Under the pieces are notes generated by a model. The model searched no databases and was not told the DNA's origin. It saw only the letters and a program-made list of their open reading frames with translations. This document shows positions 1 to 12,280 of a stretch of DNA of 64,000 bases, in pieces. The translations under genes were made by a program, and so were the position numbers. The stretch spans positions 1-64,000 of the forward strand of contig SEMN01000175.1 of NCBI GenBank assembly GCA_005408345.1, read 5' to 3'. Position 1 is the stretch's first letter, and every line of letters starts with the position of its first letter. Source of the stretch: Macquaria australasica (lineage: Eukaryota > Chordata > Actinopteri > Centrarchiformes > Percichthyidae).

Positions 1-332
1 TGTTCACATATCAGACAGGTGGAGATATTTCTGATTATTAGCCTGCCTTGTAAAGACTGCTGCTATCCTTTCAGCTGCAAAGCTCTACTCAGCTGCTGCT
101 GAAAGGAGTCTTACTGACATATTTAGCTATTAAACAATCTGCAGCCTTTGAACCAAAATAAAAGCAATACAGCTAAAGTTACCTTGCTCTTTCTTCCACC
201 AGGTGGCTTACTCCTAACAAACAGTTGGATTAATGGTCTTTTTGGTGGCATTTTCCGCTCTGCTGATGAGTCACTTCTAGTGTGAATTCCACTTAATTCT
301 AACCGGTCTCCTCTTTGGCTTGATGTCTGCAG
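1..332 (+). other. EPS15 intron, partial
   Basis: This is the 3' part of an intron of the gene that continues to the right. It ends with a pyrimidine-rich acceptor (tgatgtctgcag) directly before the exon at 333. No coding signal or repeat is visible in it. Confidence 0.7.
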
Positions 333-2663
333 GACTTACAGGATGAGGTGGCGAGGGAGAGCGAGGAGCTGCAGCGGCTCCAGGCTCAGCGTCAGAAGGT
401 CCAGGAGGCCTTGGATGAGCTGGACCAACAGAAAGGCTCCTTGGAGGAGCAGCTGACTCATATTCGTCAGCAGACCAGCCAAGAGACCACACTGGTAGGT
501 CTAGAATCATTTATTTAAATACTGGGAAACTATGTAACTACAGAAATGACTGACCACAACCGCGTCGCATGTCCTGAGTGATACCAGCTTATTCATAATG
601 GTTACGTCTATCACAGATTTCATCGCTGCAGTCGGAACATGAGGAGCAGGAACAGAAGATATGTCAGTATGAGGAGGAGCTAGTCCAGGCCCGAGAGGAG
701 CTCCTCGCTCTGCAGGAGGAGAGCAGGAGGCTGCAGGAGAAGGTCCAGGCCGCTCAGGAGCAACTCACACCTCTGCAAGAGTCTGTCCGCGACTCCTTTA
801 CACAAGTTGCACAGGTTGGTTTGGAGCGAATCTGTCTCTCATGCTCATAACAATTGCTTTCTCCATAGAAAATAGGACCTATGTTTTATTTTTCTGTGTG
901 ATTCTTCCAACCTTTCCATCTCTCCTAGGTTCAGCAGAAACTGAACGACCTTCAGGTGGAGGAGAGGTCAGTAACTGCCCAGCTCAGCTGGAAGAGAGCC
1001 CTGGAGGATAGCTCTCCTGTCATGGTCAACGGATCAGCAGGCTCCACTGCAGAGCTGCACCAGATGGACCCTTTCCAGCAGGACCTCTTCCAGGAGGACC
1101 AGCCCAAAGAGCTGAAGGAGGAGGAACCAGCTGCTGTCTGCAATCGGCAGAAAGAACATTCAGATCAAAAAGAGAAAGAAGGAATGAACGAGAGAGAAGA
1201 GGAAGAAGAGAAGGATGAAGAGAGTCCAAAGACTCCAGAGGAGGAAAAGCTGAAACCTGATCCCTTGGATGATCTCTATACTAGTCTAGCCTCCTCTGAG
1301 ATGTACAATAACGTGTCGACTTTCGCCAAGCCGCAGGAGAACACTGTTAGGGTAATAAATGCACTTGCATCAGTTATCAATCCTTTTATAGATGGAAAAA
1401 AAGCCACTCTAAAGCCCACAACATCACATCACAAGTGTGCAGTGCTGTTTTTTGGCTGGACAGCAGCAAAGCGGGGCCAGCCCTATGAACACAAAAATCT
1501 GTCCCTGACTAAGAGGAAGTTTCCCTATTGGCCAGTGCGCTTTCAAAATGACTAGGCATGAACATTCCTGAATTACGCCCCCAGAAGACTTTTAAGCTTT
1601 GTTTATGCTCACTTTTGGTGCGTCACCCTCTCGCCGGGGACACTGCATCGAGCATAAACAAAGCTTTACAGCGAGGTGCGGACCGTCCTCATATACGTCC
1701 TCAGGAGGACATTGATACAGGGTCTAGCCAGAATTCCACAAAAATGCATCCATCCAATTTTTAGCACCCAGCAAGCATGCAAGACCAGCAGACTTAATTT
1801 ACATTCAGTGTGATCACAGTTTTGTAGCAATACAAGAATTGTACCAAATGTAAAGTATAATATAATATATTGCTGTTCTGTCCTCTCGTGTCTCCAGGAA
1901 CACAGTAGCCCTACACCTGACGCCTCCTCGGAGGTCACAGATGATACAGAGGAATCACCTAAAGAGAGCCCAAAGGTAAAACCCCAGAGTTACTCAAGTA
2001 TACCTGAGTGTCATTTACCTAAGTGAATTTCTAAAACTCCTTTTACGCTACAGATCTTTGTTTAATGTAAGACACAGATCTTGGGTTGTGGGTTATTGTT
2101 TCCATTGGAACTCCTACAGACTGTAACACTGCCACAGCAAAAACAAAAAAACTGAGTAAAATGTGTGTTGGATAATCTGATCATATGTTGACAGATCTAA
2201 AATGCAGGTGTAAATGCCTCAAAAAGGACATTAAGGGTGCATTGGGATCCAACCCCAGGGATTAATTAATCAAAATGTGTAAACACAATGTTCACGTCAT
2301 TTGCTGTAGTTTTCAGGCTTGTCAGCAGAGCCCTCTTGCTGTTCAACAGGTTGCATCGCCAGAGCCAGAGAGCAAACAGGAGTCCCCAGAGACCACCACC
2401 TCCTCGTTACCGCCTCAAGTCGGCCCTCGCTCTATGCCACCTCAGACCAGCCCTCCCTCCCTGCCTGAGATGGACTTCTTCCATTCAGACCCCTTTACTG
2501 ACCGTGAGTCCCCACAAACATCTAGTTATTAACTAACTAAGTTTAGTAAATAGCTCACAGATAAAATGGCTTCATACCGAGGTTCCCTGTGTTTGGTAAA
2601 AGTTGACCTACTCCTTCACATTGATTTGTTTTAAAGATTTTATTGTATTTATTGTACATTTTC

Positions 2664-2696
<33 letters not shown>

Positions 2697-5600
2697 TTTT
2701 ATAACCTTAAAGACGATCCATTCAAAGATGATCCGTTTGGAAAAGTAGATGTTGCAGGTAAGTTCTCTAAGTTAAACCCATGCAGGCAAACTAATCTCTT
2801 TCATGTAAAACAAAACCTAAAAAATGCATCAGTATGTATTTGTTGTGTTATCTGACAAACATGTACCAATTCTACAATATCTGTGAATCACATTCTGTAT
2901 CTGTTGCCGTTTCTGTTCAATCAGATCCATTTGGAGGAGATCCGTTCAAAGGGTCAGACCCCTTTGCTGCAGACTCTTTCTTCTCACAGACCTCCAGCGC
3001 CCCCTTTTCCTCAGACGACCCTTTCTCAGCCTCAGCTGACCCGTTTGGTACCACTACTGGCATGCCAGAACCGGACCTTTTTGCAGCCAAGCTGAATGAT
3101 GCAGCAGCTGCACCAGCGGCAGGTCCAGATCCCTTCATCTCCAAACCTACCAATCCAGCTTTAGCAGCCAAGGATCCATTCAGCTCTACAGGGAATAATT
3201 TGGCCGATTCTGACCCATTTGGAGGCAAGATGACCTCCACTGGGGAGGCGGATCCATTTGGTTCTCAGGACGGAGGGGCAGATCCCTTCAGCTGCTCTCC
3301 ACCCAGCTCTGATCTGGCCGTGGTGAGTAGGCTGGCTGTAAAACCTGCTCACAATGTACTCACTCCCAAATTTAATGGGAAGTTATTGCACATTCTTAAT
3401 ATAAGGAGTAAGACAATAACAATTAAATCTCAGTCATGAATAAATAATGATGCTGTTAAGGGTTTGTTTACATCAGAAAGTTTTGTAAACACCACACGCC
3501 TGTATTTTTAATTGTAACCAGTTGAACAAAAAAGCCTGTTTTTCCTCATCCAGCCAAAATCTTAGTTTTATGCAAATATTACTGTGATTTATATGGTCAA
3601 AAATGTCTTTAAAAAACAGAATAAAGCCTTAAATCATAGAACTGAAAGGTGTTCAGAGGTATTAAAATGACAGGAAGTAATAGCAGAAGCCTTATTTTTA
3701 ATACTAATTTTCATATTAGGTATTAGTTGTATTAAAATAGAGTATTGCATCTGAGTCTGTATTGTTTTGTATTTGTTTTTGTTTAATCAAAAAGAACAGT
3801 TTAGTTTACATTTGATGTTATCAGGTCAGTACAAGAAAACAAGACAAATGAAATAAGGCAAATACTGTGATTTCTGCAGTTTCTGCTAAATGTGAATTCA
3901 GTGAGAATAAAAGTTATGAACGAGATCAGCAGCCATGTTTGTTTTCTTTTTGTATAATGTACGTTACTTATAGTTCCAGTTAATCGCATTAAGTTTGAGG
4001 ATATTCATGTCCACAGAGTTTATTGTACGATATGCTAAGTGCTGTATGTTTTGTATGTTTTGTTTTTAGAAGGACACTGCAGCAACCAATGACCCTTTCG
4101 CTCCAGGTGGCACTACAGTGAGCGCCAGCTCAGATCCAGGTATGACTTGTGGCATGGCACCACCCTCTGGGGACTGATCCCATTGCAGTTGTTAAAATTA
4201 TATTGTTCAAAATACATTATTTACAGTGTCTGTTTGAGTGTTGCCAATTTATATGCTCAGTGACTTTTATATGTCCATGTGTTTCAGATCCGTTTGCTGC
4301 TGTGTTTGGTAACGAATCATTTGGAGGGGGCTTTGCAGATTTCAGTGCCTTGACAAAGGTAATGAAGTGATGTTGTTCATGCCCTGTGCTTCACCTACAC
4401 AGTGCTGAAATAGCACTTAGTATGGAGTGAAACACGCTGGATATCAAGTCAATAAAAAAATGACAGTTAAGTTGGTGGAAGTAGAAATTGTTGCGACACA
4501 GTGAACCCACTTCTGTAAAACCAGAACATCCAGGAAGACTGTGAGTGAGTTGTTGAGTGTGTTGTGGTTTTTGGGAGGAATAGTTGGAGCGCTTGTACTT
4601 AATACTCCCCTGTGGTGGAGCTGGACAGTAAACTCATCGTTGAGTACATACAACAAGCAACAATATTTGACGTGCAATATCGTAAATAATTGAAAATTTG
4701 ACAAGTGTGTTCTAAAAATGTTGTCTCTAAATATTGGTTAATGATGCACTCATATCAGATTATTTTTGCAGCAAATATGCACTAAAGGTGCTGTGCGGCA
4801 CCCTGAATAAAGGCTTCAAATCGTAAAATAGGCAATTCTGCCTCCGATCTACAGTAGTCACTCCCCGTGTCTTTTTTTTCTGTCTGTTTTTGCAAAACCC
4901 TGTATGTGTTTTGATTTGGTGTGAACCTTCTTTTTCAGTCAAATGGTGCTGACCAATTTGGCATCAACAATAAGAACCTGTTCCAAGAAGAGGGCCAGTC
5001 TGCCGGCCAGTCTGCCGGCCCTGACGTGCCACCAGCCCTTCCCCCAAAAACGGGTACGCCAACCAGACCACCTCCTCCACCTCCAGGTCAGTACTTTTTA
5101 CATTTTTTAATCTCACTATGGAAAGGTAACTCTTGTCAAATTGTAGTGCTCTTATTAGTCATTTCAGGATGTATTAATAGTATGTGTCATTTGAATTAAA
5201 ACACCCTAGTATTATTCAAAGTTAAAATATGCTGGTTCATGCTTGGTCTGTCTTACTACAGTCTAACTTTTATTTATTTATTCTGTGTGTCTGTATTGAC
5301 TCTTGAACATGTCTGCCTGTCTGTGTCTTATCAGGTAAAAGATCGTCCATCTCTAGAACAGATTCCTCTGACTCCTTCCAACGACGAGGGCCCTTCCTCC
5401 CACAGCCTTCAGGAGACTTCACCTCCTCAGCCTCCTCCTCTTCCCTGCCTGCTAAGGATCCTTTAGCCGACCCCTTCGCCCCCTCCTCCCCTCCTCGTCA
5501 CAACGTACGGGAAGCTGACCGATTTGCCAGCTTTGACAAAGTGAGCACCTCCCTCTCGCCCTCTCCCTCACCTTCATCTGACTCTCAGTAGTCACGCCCT

Positions 5601-8600
5601 CTTCTCTTTTTTATTTCCTGCTAATAAATCACATATAGTTGTTTCATTAAGTCACAACCATCAAGCAAATCAGGTCAGCTTTATAAATCGCTCCATCCAC
5701 TGCCATTAAAAAGTCCCAAAGAAGTGAACTAATCAGCCTGTGAAAAGTGTCACATAGTAGCTCGGGTCCTTGATGCTACATTTGTTTATTTAAGAACTTC
5801 CTTATATTGAGCTAAGCTGACATAAGCTATTAAATCTTCAATATTTTAGTTTGTTTTTCTTGCATCCTGTCTGCTGCTGGTGTATATTTTAGCTCTTTAT
5901 TATGAATGCAATATTTCCTTGCCATGTAAAGATTCTTTATACTTGTACTTATTTTTTGTTACTGATTGCACTTAATTTCAGCCCTATGATTGAAGTTGCA
6001 CTGTCTTACTTTAAAAGGAAATGTACAGAAATGTCATTATAGCAATTAGAAATACATTTACATATTTACTCTGCAACAGATCTGTAGTAACGGACACAAG
6101 TTCTTTTACAAATTAATTAATTATAGACATCTATCAAGTCTCTCCTAATGGTTGGCAGTGAATGGAGAGATGAGAGGCTGCTTGTATTTGGCTTTTGTTA
6201 GCCATCCCATCCCCAACTCAGCACACTGACATTACAGCCTGTGCATGCGTATTCCATTCCGAAATGAGATATATATTTTATTTTATGCACCTTTTTTACA
6301 CTGAAATTGCATCTCAGGTAATATTTAAACTACCATTGGTGCAAAGTGATCATTCTGGGTCTGACCAGTCACTGGGCTCAGAGTCATCGTGTCGCTGAGT
6401 CGGCACAGTTATGGTCTAAAGGCGTTACATCAGTTGACCTTGACGAGCGAGATGCAGAGTAGTGCCTGCTGCATCGTGAGTGAGATCCCATTTCAGACCT
6501 ATGAACTTAAGCTTCATGAAATTGTCAGTGTTTTACAAACTCAGTGATTAAATATTCTCCAGGAAACATTTGTAGCAGCTAAGCTACACCACTGATGCCT
6601 TTCTGAGAAATTGCGCATTTAATAATTTCTTCTCGCAGGTAAGAGCCAGGTTGCTGTAATAATTATATCGCTTATACCAAGAAGAACAGGGGAATTACAG
6701 TTCTAACCCACTGAGTTATGTGCAAATAGTCTTATATCTAACATTCGATTAATAAAAGAAGCCAAGTTATAACTATTGTGGCAAAACAGGAAAAGGAGTC
6801 ATTGTATATTGGTCTAAACGTGGGTTGAACCCCTGTTTATATATCAGGAATAAATTAGTAACAGTATTAAAATCCTCTCAGCTCTTCCCTTTTGTAATAC
6901 TGCATAGAAATGTATTGTCACACTGTGAATTTGGGATGGATGATATTATTATTATTATTATTGTTATTATTATGATTATTAAAAGACAGTTGATTCTAGT
7001 GGCTTTCCCGTCACATGACTGCACCCGCATGTCCCTGTTGAACCCCGACCTGCACGCACTAACTGTGTTTGACTGGCTGGCTCTCATTCACTCATACCAT
7101 TGCCTCCGCCATTCCTCAAATCAGTGTTGTTGTTTTTTTTCCCTTCACACACGCCACTATTTATTTATCCACGCATCCATCTGTTCATCCATCCATCCAC
7201 CCATCCCTTCATTTAGCAGTTCATTCAGCCTTTGTCTGGTCAGCAGTGTGTTGTGGAGAAACAGATCGCCTGTATTCTCTCTGTGTGTCTTTACACCTCT
7301 GTCATAAAAGTTGAATAAAGAGTTGACTCAAGGGCACCATCTCTGGCTTCTATGTGCATCCATGACACCACTATCTGCAAATGCCTGAGCTTTTAAAGGA
7401 CCATGCCAATGTTTTTTTTGCATTTTCAGTTTATTTACCACATTCACTTTACATTACCGCTGACATTTTCGAAAGCATGCTTTAAATTTGAGATTATTTC
7501 CTACCTTTCAAGCCGCCTACTTTTATTCTGTCATTTCTGCATTGTTGTGTTGCATTGTACGCATGGACTACATTTTGCACAATAGTAGCACAACTTTGAC
7601 AATAATGAAGGTAGACACATTATTAATCGTGATAGTTTTATCTCAAGCACGTTTTATGTCTGTGTAAGTTTATTTTGATACTGTAGTGGAGAGCAGGAAA
7701 AATGCTTCCAATAATCTACAGTGTGATATGCTTTGGCAAATGTTTGGCAAACGTACATTTTAGAGGATTTGTCATAAATGGGCTAAAACATGCAGAAACA
7801 CCAGTATGGTCCTTTTTAAAGTACTCTGACAGAATCCCATCAAATCGAGTAAAGGTAAAATCAAAAGTACCCGATATGTGTAGGGTTTCTTTAAGTTGAG
7901 CAATAAAACACGTTATTCCTCTTGCTCGGTACTTTATTGATGTCTGATTTCATTCATATTTAAAAGCAGCAGTGGGATGTATCGGCTACAAGTAATAAAT
8001 GCATGTTCTCTACTAAATCCGTTATATGTTTCTTCAATGTTCTCATCATGCATGTTCTGCGTTACTCTGCACCAAAATCATCAGCTCTTAAATACCTGCT
8101 AGTGAACGTCGTCATCGCTGTCTACTTTCCTTTGCATGGGTGGACACACACTGGATGTCCTGTGATGCTTCTGTCTGTCACTCATTGTAAATAATGAACC
8201 TGTCGACGAAATGCATGTCCGGCCTTTTAACGATTAACTGACTCAACCAGCGTACTACTGTGTACTTTAAAATTCCCATCCTTCGCCTTTTGTTGTCGTG
8301 AACCTACAAATGTGACGACTCCCATTCGTTCTTCACTCCACAAGATGTGCAAAGACTGTCACTCCCTTCATGGTCAGCTTTGATCCAGGGAAATTCATTT
8401 AAATGGCTTGTTTGTTTGTTTTTTGTTTTTTTGTGTTTTGGTAGGAGGACTGAAACATGACACTTTTGGATTTATAGACGGACATTTTGACCAATCAAAC
8501 ACAGGGGTAACTAATAACAATAATGATTGATGCGTTACATTCAGGTGTGCCAGTTTGAGGGCCCTGATGCTGCATGCTGGCTCGCTGACACAGATCAATG

Positions 8601-9921
8601 TTAATTAACTACAAATTAGTGTTATTAGTAACACCTGTTCTTCTCCTGCAATGCCAAAATGTCCACTATTATTACTATTATAGTATTGATCGTAAATGTC
8701 AGTTCAGGCACTGAGAGATCTGACACCGTGATGGCTCTTGGCTTTAAAACCTCCTCTTTTAAAACACAGAAATATTGTGGAAACTTGATTCTGTTTTACC
8801 CTCATTAGAAATATGTTCAGCCTTGAGTCAGGAGGTGCTCAATACAAGCTACGATACAGTTAAGGATGTCTGTGACCAACTGATACATTGGCATTGTCAA
8901 TATTATTGGCCAATTTTAGCTTATCACATATACATTAGTATTGGCATAAATGGCGGCTGATAAGCAACAAGAAATTGCAGGTGGTGTCACAGTGACCTAG
9001 GGGATAATGTACGTACCGTGTAAACTGAAACATCTCAGGTTCGAGTCCAGCCAGGCACCTTTGTTGCATGTCATTCCTGCCGCTCTCCTTCCCCTCATTT
9101 CCTGTCAGATTTAATAATAATTAAAAAAAAAGAAAACAGGAAATTGCAGTACAGAAATGTCCAACATATGTTTGAGATCATTTAGAAACATATAACTATT
9201 ACAGTCTGTCCACCACAGAGCTCCGACAAGTTTAATTTTCTACTGTAAAACATCCCGCTCAGTACATTCACAATTCTTAAATAACCAAAATTAAGAGATT
9301 CTTATTGAAAATGTTTTTTATGTTATGTGTTTATTTAGAAAATATGAATATTGTCCCATATATTGTTATCTGATATATATGTCGATATAGGCCTCAGAAG
9401 CACAGTATTAATTGGGCTGCACATCCTTGTACCCATATTGACAAATAAACATTCCCTCTGAGATAATATTCCTGTAATCATGATTACATGGATGTTACAG
9501 GGCCAGACACAATAAATGGCAACACTTGTGAAATGTAATAACAGCCTTGCAATGATCAGTTCCTTGGAGCTTATAATGCTTAATGATGGTGGCATGCATT
9601 ATATTATCCATCCTGTTATTGTTGGTAATCTGTTATCGGCTGGCTCTAAGAACAAGTTTTAATCTTTGAGAATCTGTTAACTGTACATGTGTTTGTGTCT
9701 CCTTTCCCCCCCTGTATTTGCATATGTGTGTTCTTTCCTTCCCCGTGTGTGTGTGTGTTTTCTCTGTGTTCATGGAGCAGTATCCAACAGAGGAAGACAT
9801 GATAGAGTGGGCAAAGCGCGAGAGCGAGCGAGAGGAAAAGGAGCGACTGGCCCGGCTCACCCAGCAGGAACAAGAGGACCTGGAGCTGGCCATCGCACTC
9901 AGCAAGTCTGAACTCTCCTGA
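333..9921 (+). CDS. eps15: EPS15, epidermal growth factor receptor substrate 15, C-terminal part (12 exons)
   Basis: Endocytic adaptor that links ubiquitinated receptors to AP-2 and clathrin pits; it acts on the cytosolic face of the plasma membrane and endosomes. Exons: 333-494, 617-814, 929-1351, 1898-1975, 2317-2503 (acceptor could also be 2350), 2713-2757, 2925-3322, 4070-4139, 4288-4358, 4939-5086, 5335-5540 and 9781-9921 (TGA 9919-9921). All junction phases agree. The first exons encode a Glu/Gln-rich heptad coiled coil. From 1063 on there are about 17 DPF tripeptides, the AP-2 alpha-ear ligand. Exon 4939-5086 holds the proline site PALPPKTGTPTRPPPPPP, of the type known to bind CRK in EPS15. 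The last exon carries the two ubiquitin-interacting motifs, YPTEEDMIEWAKRESERE and EQEDLELAIALSKSE. The proline site and neighbouring TTC39A favour EPS15 over its paralogue EPS15L1. The N-terminal EH domains are outside the window. Confidence 0.95.
1352..1897 (+). other. EPS15 intron with a 17-bp inverted repeat
   Basis: Intron between exons 929-1351 and 1898-1975. It holds a perfect inverted repeat, AAGCTTTGTTTATGCTC at 1594-1610 and its complement at 1650-1666, separated by 39 bases that are more GC-rich than the surroundings. This looks like the remnant of a palindromic mobile element. An open frame runs on from the upstream exon to 1555 but leaves the family sequence at the donor, so it is not treated as coding. 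Confidence 0.6.
2670..2695. repeat. A26 homopolymer upstream of an EPS15 microexon
   Basis: An uninterrupted run of 26 A followed by five T, ending 17 bases before the exon at 2713. It occupies the place where the polypyrimidine tract of the acceptor should be. Confidence 0.95.
2713..2757 (+). CDS. eps15: EPS15 45-nt microexon carrying two DPF motifs
   Basis: This exon, already counted in the EPS15 entry, encodes HDPFKDDPFGKVDVA plus split codons at both ends. Both borders are phase 1, so it is 15 codons that can be included or skipped without a frame change. Its donor (gtaagt) is strong. The acceptor (ccttaaag) is weak because an A26 run replaces the pyrimidine tract. Skipping would only lower the number of AP-2-binding motifs. 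Assignment rests on phase continuity and the repeated DPF pattern. Confidence 0.75.
8474..8665. mobile_element. MITE-like inverted-repeat element, copy 1 of 3
   Basis: The left end (GACATTTTGACC, then a CACAGG-GTAA-TAATAAC pattern) is matched in reverse complement on the right (GTTATTAGTAACACCTGT ... AAAATGTCC). The same terminal pattern recurs at 18124-18370 and 23150-23376, so this is a dispersed family. There is no coding capacity. This copy is the most decayed of the three. Confidence 0.55.
8981..9136 (+). mobile_element. tRNA-derived SINE
   Basis: It has a pol III B box, GGTTCGAGTCC, at 9038-9048, preceded by a degenerate A box around 8990-9002 (GTGACCTAGGGG). It is followed by a body (TTTGTTGCATGTCATTCC) and an A-rich tail at 9121-9136. 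Another member of what looks like the same family lies at 33368-33525. Confidence 0.75.
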
Positions 9922-12235
9922 GGACCTCCTTCCCTTCCTCCACTGGCCCGGCCCGGCTCGGCCCGGCCCGGCCCGGCTCGGCTCGGCACAGCACGGCACA
10001 GCCTGGCCCAGCCCAGAAAGCACCAAAGCAAAGTGGGGACTGTATAGGACTGATTCAGCTGCAGCACCTGCTGGCCCCATGAAGAGACTTTCTTAGAATA
10101 AACCCATCTCTGAATCTTTCAACGCCCTTCTCCCCAGGCTGCGTTCACTGTTCACCGGCAGCGCAGTATCGTGTTTTTCCATCCTGTTGGTCTCTGTGGT
10201 TTCGTTTGGAGGAGAGGACAAGATGGCGTGTATGCTCTAAAGAATGGATTGTTGAATGAAATGCAGTGATTATGGACTTAGAGATTGTCAATGTTAACAT
10301 TAACTCTCCAGAATGTAATTTATTTAAACATACACACTCAAAATAGATTGAAATGGCCTTGTCAAAAGTCCTGTTTTCATCCACTAACAGTACTCACTAC
10401 GCTTTATTAAATCTCAGAGATTTCTTTCATTAAAAATAGACTTGCTAATTCCCAATTTCCTTTACCTTCTCTTGGATAATTCTCTGAAACTAAATTGTGA
10501 ACTGTGTGTAGTTTTTGGAGCCACTGTAACAAAATTTAAGAGTGCACACAGTCCTTTTGAAATGGAGTGACTGTACTTTTCCAGTCCTGTATGATGGCAG
10601 GGGCCCTATGAGATTTTTCTTTTTGTTCAGGACAGGGTGACAGAATTCAACGTTTCTACATGTTTAACTGGAAGTTACCAGTCCTCTGATATGTGAAATG
10701 CATGTGCAGGTTTATACTAAAATTGAACAAATCCATCACAGCTACCACATTTAGCTTCTAGATACTTACATTTCTTTAGCATGTCAGCAGCTCCTTGCTT
10801 TGCCCAGCATCTGTTCTGCCTGTGTTAGAAAGTTAATTTGCTTAGGAGATACTGAAAGGAATGAAACTACGTCTATTGCATGTAATGATTACATATTAAT
10901 TAGCATTAAATATTTCAGGGCACACTACAAGGGATTACACAAATTGACACAACTGCTTTTTTGAGAGATACACAGACCAACATTCAATATCTGAGACTGA
11001 GATAATGCAACTCTGAATATGTTATGTATGTTATTTTGTCACCCAATTACTTATGATTAAACTTTAAATTCTGGGCAATTAATTATTAATAAATAGACAT
11101 TTTGTTAATGTGGCCTGAGATTAAAGAATGTTATTTTTTGCTGAAATTTGGCTGCAAAACTGGTGCGTTTGGACATTAACAGACAAACCGGGTTCTCATG
11201 TATAATGTACGAGTGTTGACAGACAGGTTTACACTCACTTTACCTGCTCTGTTTACTCATACATTAAATTAATAGTGTTAACAGTAATGCTGGTTGGGCA
11301 ACAACTACCATTAGTGAGAGAAGTGCATTTCAAGTAGTGAATATCCATTTCACAAATCAGGTCCCGTTTCAAAGTGTGCCTCTGTTGGTGCTTCTGTTGT
11401 CAGCATTTGTATGAACTGTTTTTTATTTTTTCCAGGAGATTCTTGCTAATTACTGGATTTCAAAGTCTTACACAAAGTCAGTGACTGTTGCGTCTGCGTT
11501 TCGGCGGAGCTGTTTGTCTTCTGTCTGTCCACTTCAGGCTCTGTGGGGATTTAACTTGTGAGGATAAACGCTCCCATTGCACTGCGTCCTCATTCCTGTT
11601 AACGCCCACACAGCAGTTGGTCGGCCAGTGATTCTTCTTCTTTTGTGATTCTCCCAGAAAAGGAACTAAGTTACTTAACACTGAGTGCTGAACTATGACA
11701 GACGGTTTCTGAATAAGGGAAGGTTTGGTCGAAGAGCAGGAGGCATTTGTTTTAATTTTCTTTGCTAATTTCTGACCAAACAATGCACAACATTTTGGAC
11801 ACCTCTTCCTGTTCTCTTTTCGGCCTTGTTAAGAGTGAGCATGGTCATAGTTTCCTCTTCTCATGTTTAACCAGTTCACTGTCTGTGGTTGATGGTGCAT
11901 TTCCTACTCGGTGCGTCTCTCATATTGCAGTTCATGTGTATTGTAAATATGAACAGGAGTCTCTTGTCATGCTACAGTTTATGGTGTCATTCTCTCACGT
12001 TTAAAGCCCACCGGACACGTTAATGTCATTTGTACAGACTCATCCAATTTTACAAATCAAGAACCACTTATGTTTCTAGGCTTACCCATAAAGGCTTTTT
12101 AAAACTCAAGCTAATTGTATTTTATTTTGTATTTTCTAACATGTAAGAAAAAAAAAATCCTTAATTGGGAGGTTTGGCCAGAATATGTAATGCATTTAAT
12201 TAAAACAGAATAAATATTAAACGTATAGTTTTGTT
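9922..12235 (+). other. EPS15 3' UTR
   Basis: Non-coding sequence after the EPS15 stop. Candidate poly(A) signals AATAAA lie at 10097-10102 (proximal), 11088-11093 and 12209-12214. The distal one has a GT-rich downstream element (gttttgttgttcgtgtgtc) and is the preferred end. A GC-rich pentamer array at 9944-10015 starts 23 bases after the stop. Confidence 0.6.
9944..10015. repeat. GGCCC/GGCTC pentanucleotide tandem array
   Basis: About fourteen imperfect copies of a five-base unit (GGCCC, GGCTC, then decaying to GGCAC and GCACA) form a GC-rich patch in an otherwise AT-rich region. It sits at the beginning of the EPS15 3' UTR. Confidence 0.9.
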
Positions 12236-12280
12236 GTTCGTGTGTCTTTACTGGGATTAAGTCATGTTACTGTACACAGC

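Larger units (their letters stand above)
5541..9780 (+). other. EPS15 last intron (4.2 kb)
   Basis: No further exon is visible. The family sequence passes directly from the exon ending ASFDK to the last exon starting YPTEED. The intron contains an (ATT)n run near 6947-6970, a (CATC)n run near 7175-7205, an inverted-repeat MITE copy at 8474-8665 and a tRNA-derived SINE at 8981-9136; the rest is unremarkable AT-rich DNA. Confidence 0.75.

Noticed and set aside
1352..1555. Read-through extension of the EPS15 exon beyond 1351
   Set aside because: The sequence loses similarity to the family at an acceptable donor (gtaata), and the next exon continues in phase.
8981..9060. A functional tRNA gene
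   Set aside because: A and B boxes are present but the cloverleaf is not intact and an A-rich tail follows; it is a SINE.
9633..10080. Two 144-codon minus-strand ORFs
   Set aside because: They are antisense shadows of the EPS15 last exon and the GGCCC array. Their composition (alternating Gly-Arg-Ala repeats) reflects the tandem repeat.
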